A DNA stretch of 5,528 nucleotides from JBKHYG01 sp046565595 (lineage in GTDB: Bacteria > Actinomycetota > AC-67), in the NCBI GenBank assembly GCA_046565595.1, contig JBKHYG010000098.1:1-5528 (forward strand), given 5' to 3'. Below the pieces are notes generated by a model, which saw only the letters and a list, made by a program, of their open reading frames with translations, had not been told where the DNA came from and did no database searches. The position numbers and the translations under genes are program-made. Positions within the stretch are counted from its first letter, which is position 1; every line of letters starts with the position of its first letter. Shown here in pieces: positions 5,459 to 5,528 of this stretch.

Positions 5459-5528
5459 AGACCTCCTGGGCTTGCCGTTTGGTTGAGCAAGAGCACCGAA
5501 CTCCTTGGACTTGTCGTGGCGAGCCTTG
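5444..5528 (-). CDS. Possible C-terminal end of a minus-strand gene, cut by the right edge
   Basis: On the minus strand a frame enters from the right edge and ends at TAA (5446-5444), giving 27 residues: KARHDKSKEFGALAQ followed by a basic end (GKPRRSSGVA). The basic, lysine-rich look suits a real protein tail, but another minus frame is also open here for about 43 codons, so frame choice is uncertain. If real, it lies 152 nt upstream of the TIR start on the same strand and could belong to the same locus. No family can be assigned from so short a piece. Confidence 0.3.
   Translation of the reverse strand, partial: KARHDKSKEFGALAQPNGKPRRSSGVA

Overview
The window is moderately to strongly GC-rich, has strong Shine-Dalgarno-like sites (AGGAG, GGAG, GGGAGGG), Ala/Arg-rich proteins and G/C-ending codons. 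It carries a secreted CocE-type hydrolase and an ECF-type sigma factor. Together these suggest a high-GC actinobacterium. No genus can be named from this alone. I see no rRNA, tRNA, CRISPR array or insertion sequence.

Layout. (1) Positions 1-1634, minus strand: an exported CocE/NonD-type alpha/beta hydrolase with its C-terminus beyond the left edge. It was identified by translating the reverse complement through the edge. It has a signal peptide, an Ig-like N-terminal segment and a plausible Ser-Asp-His triad. (2) Positions 1635-2026: a divergent intergenic region with several inverted repeats but no convincing gene. (3) Positions 2027-2539, plus strand: a 170-residue protein with four predicted membrane segments. 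(4) Positions 2540-2688: a spacer with a three-armed hairpin set and a 7-bp inverted repeat just before the next ribosome site. (5) Positions 2689-3651, plus strand: an ECF-type sigma factor fused to one membrane segment and an exported tail of about 100 residues. (6) Positions 3660-4013, minus strand: a small predicted secreted protein, tail-to-tail with the sigma gene at 8 nt. (7) Positions 4014-4478: mostly non-coding, with strong inverted repeats and a possible small membrane ORF read with a non-ATG start. (8) Positions 4479-5291, minus strand: a TIR-domain protein in locally AT-richer DNA. (9) Positions 5292-5528: upstream DNA with a weak small-ORF candidate and the possible end of another minus-strand gene.

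How the genes may work together. The central block is a cell-envelope signalling candidate: a four-pass membrane protein, a membrane-tethered sigma factor with an exported sensor-like tail, and a small exported protein. The neighbourhood is seen in the sequence; the functional link is inference. The right block is a likely acquired immunity or effector locus: a TIR protein of the bacterial NAD-hydrolase type with lower GC than its neighbours, and possibly a small membrane ORF downstream on the same strand. The left hydrolase looks like an ordinary exported enzyme not linked to either block.
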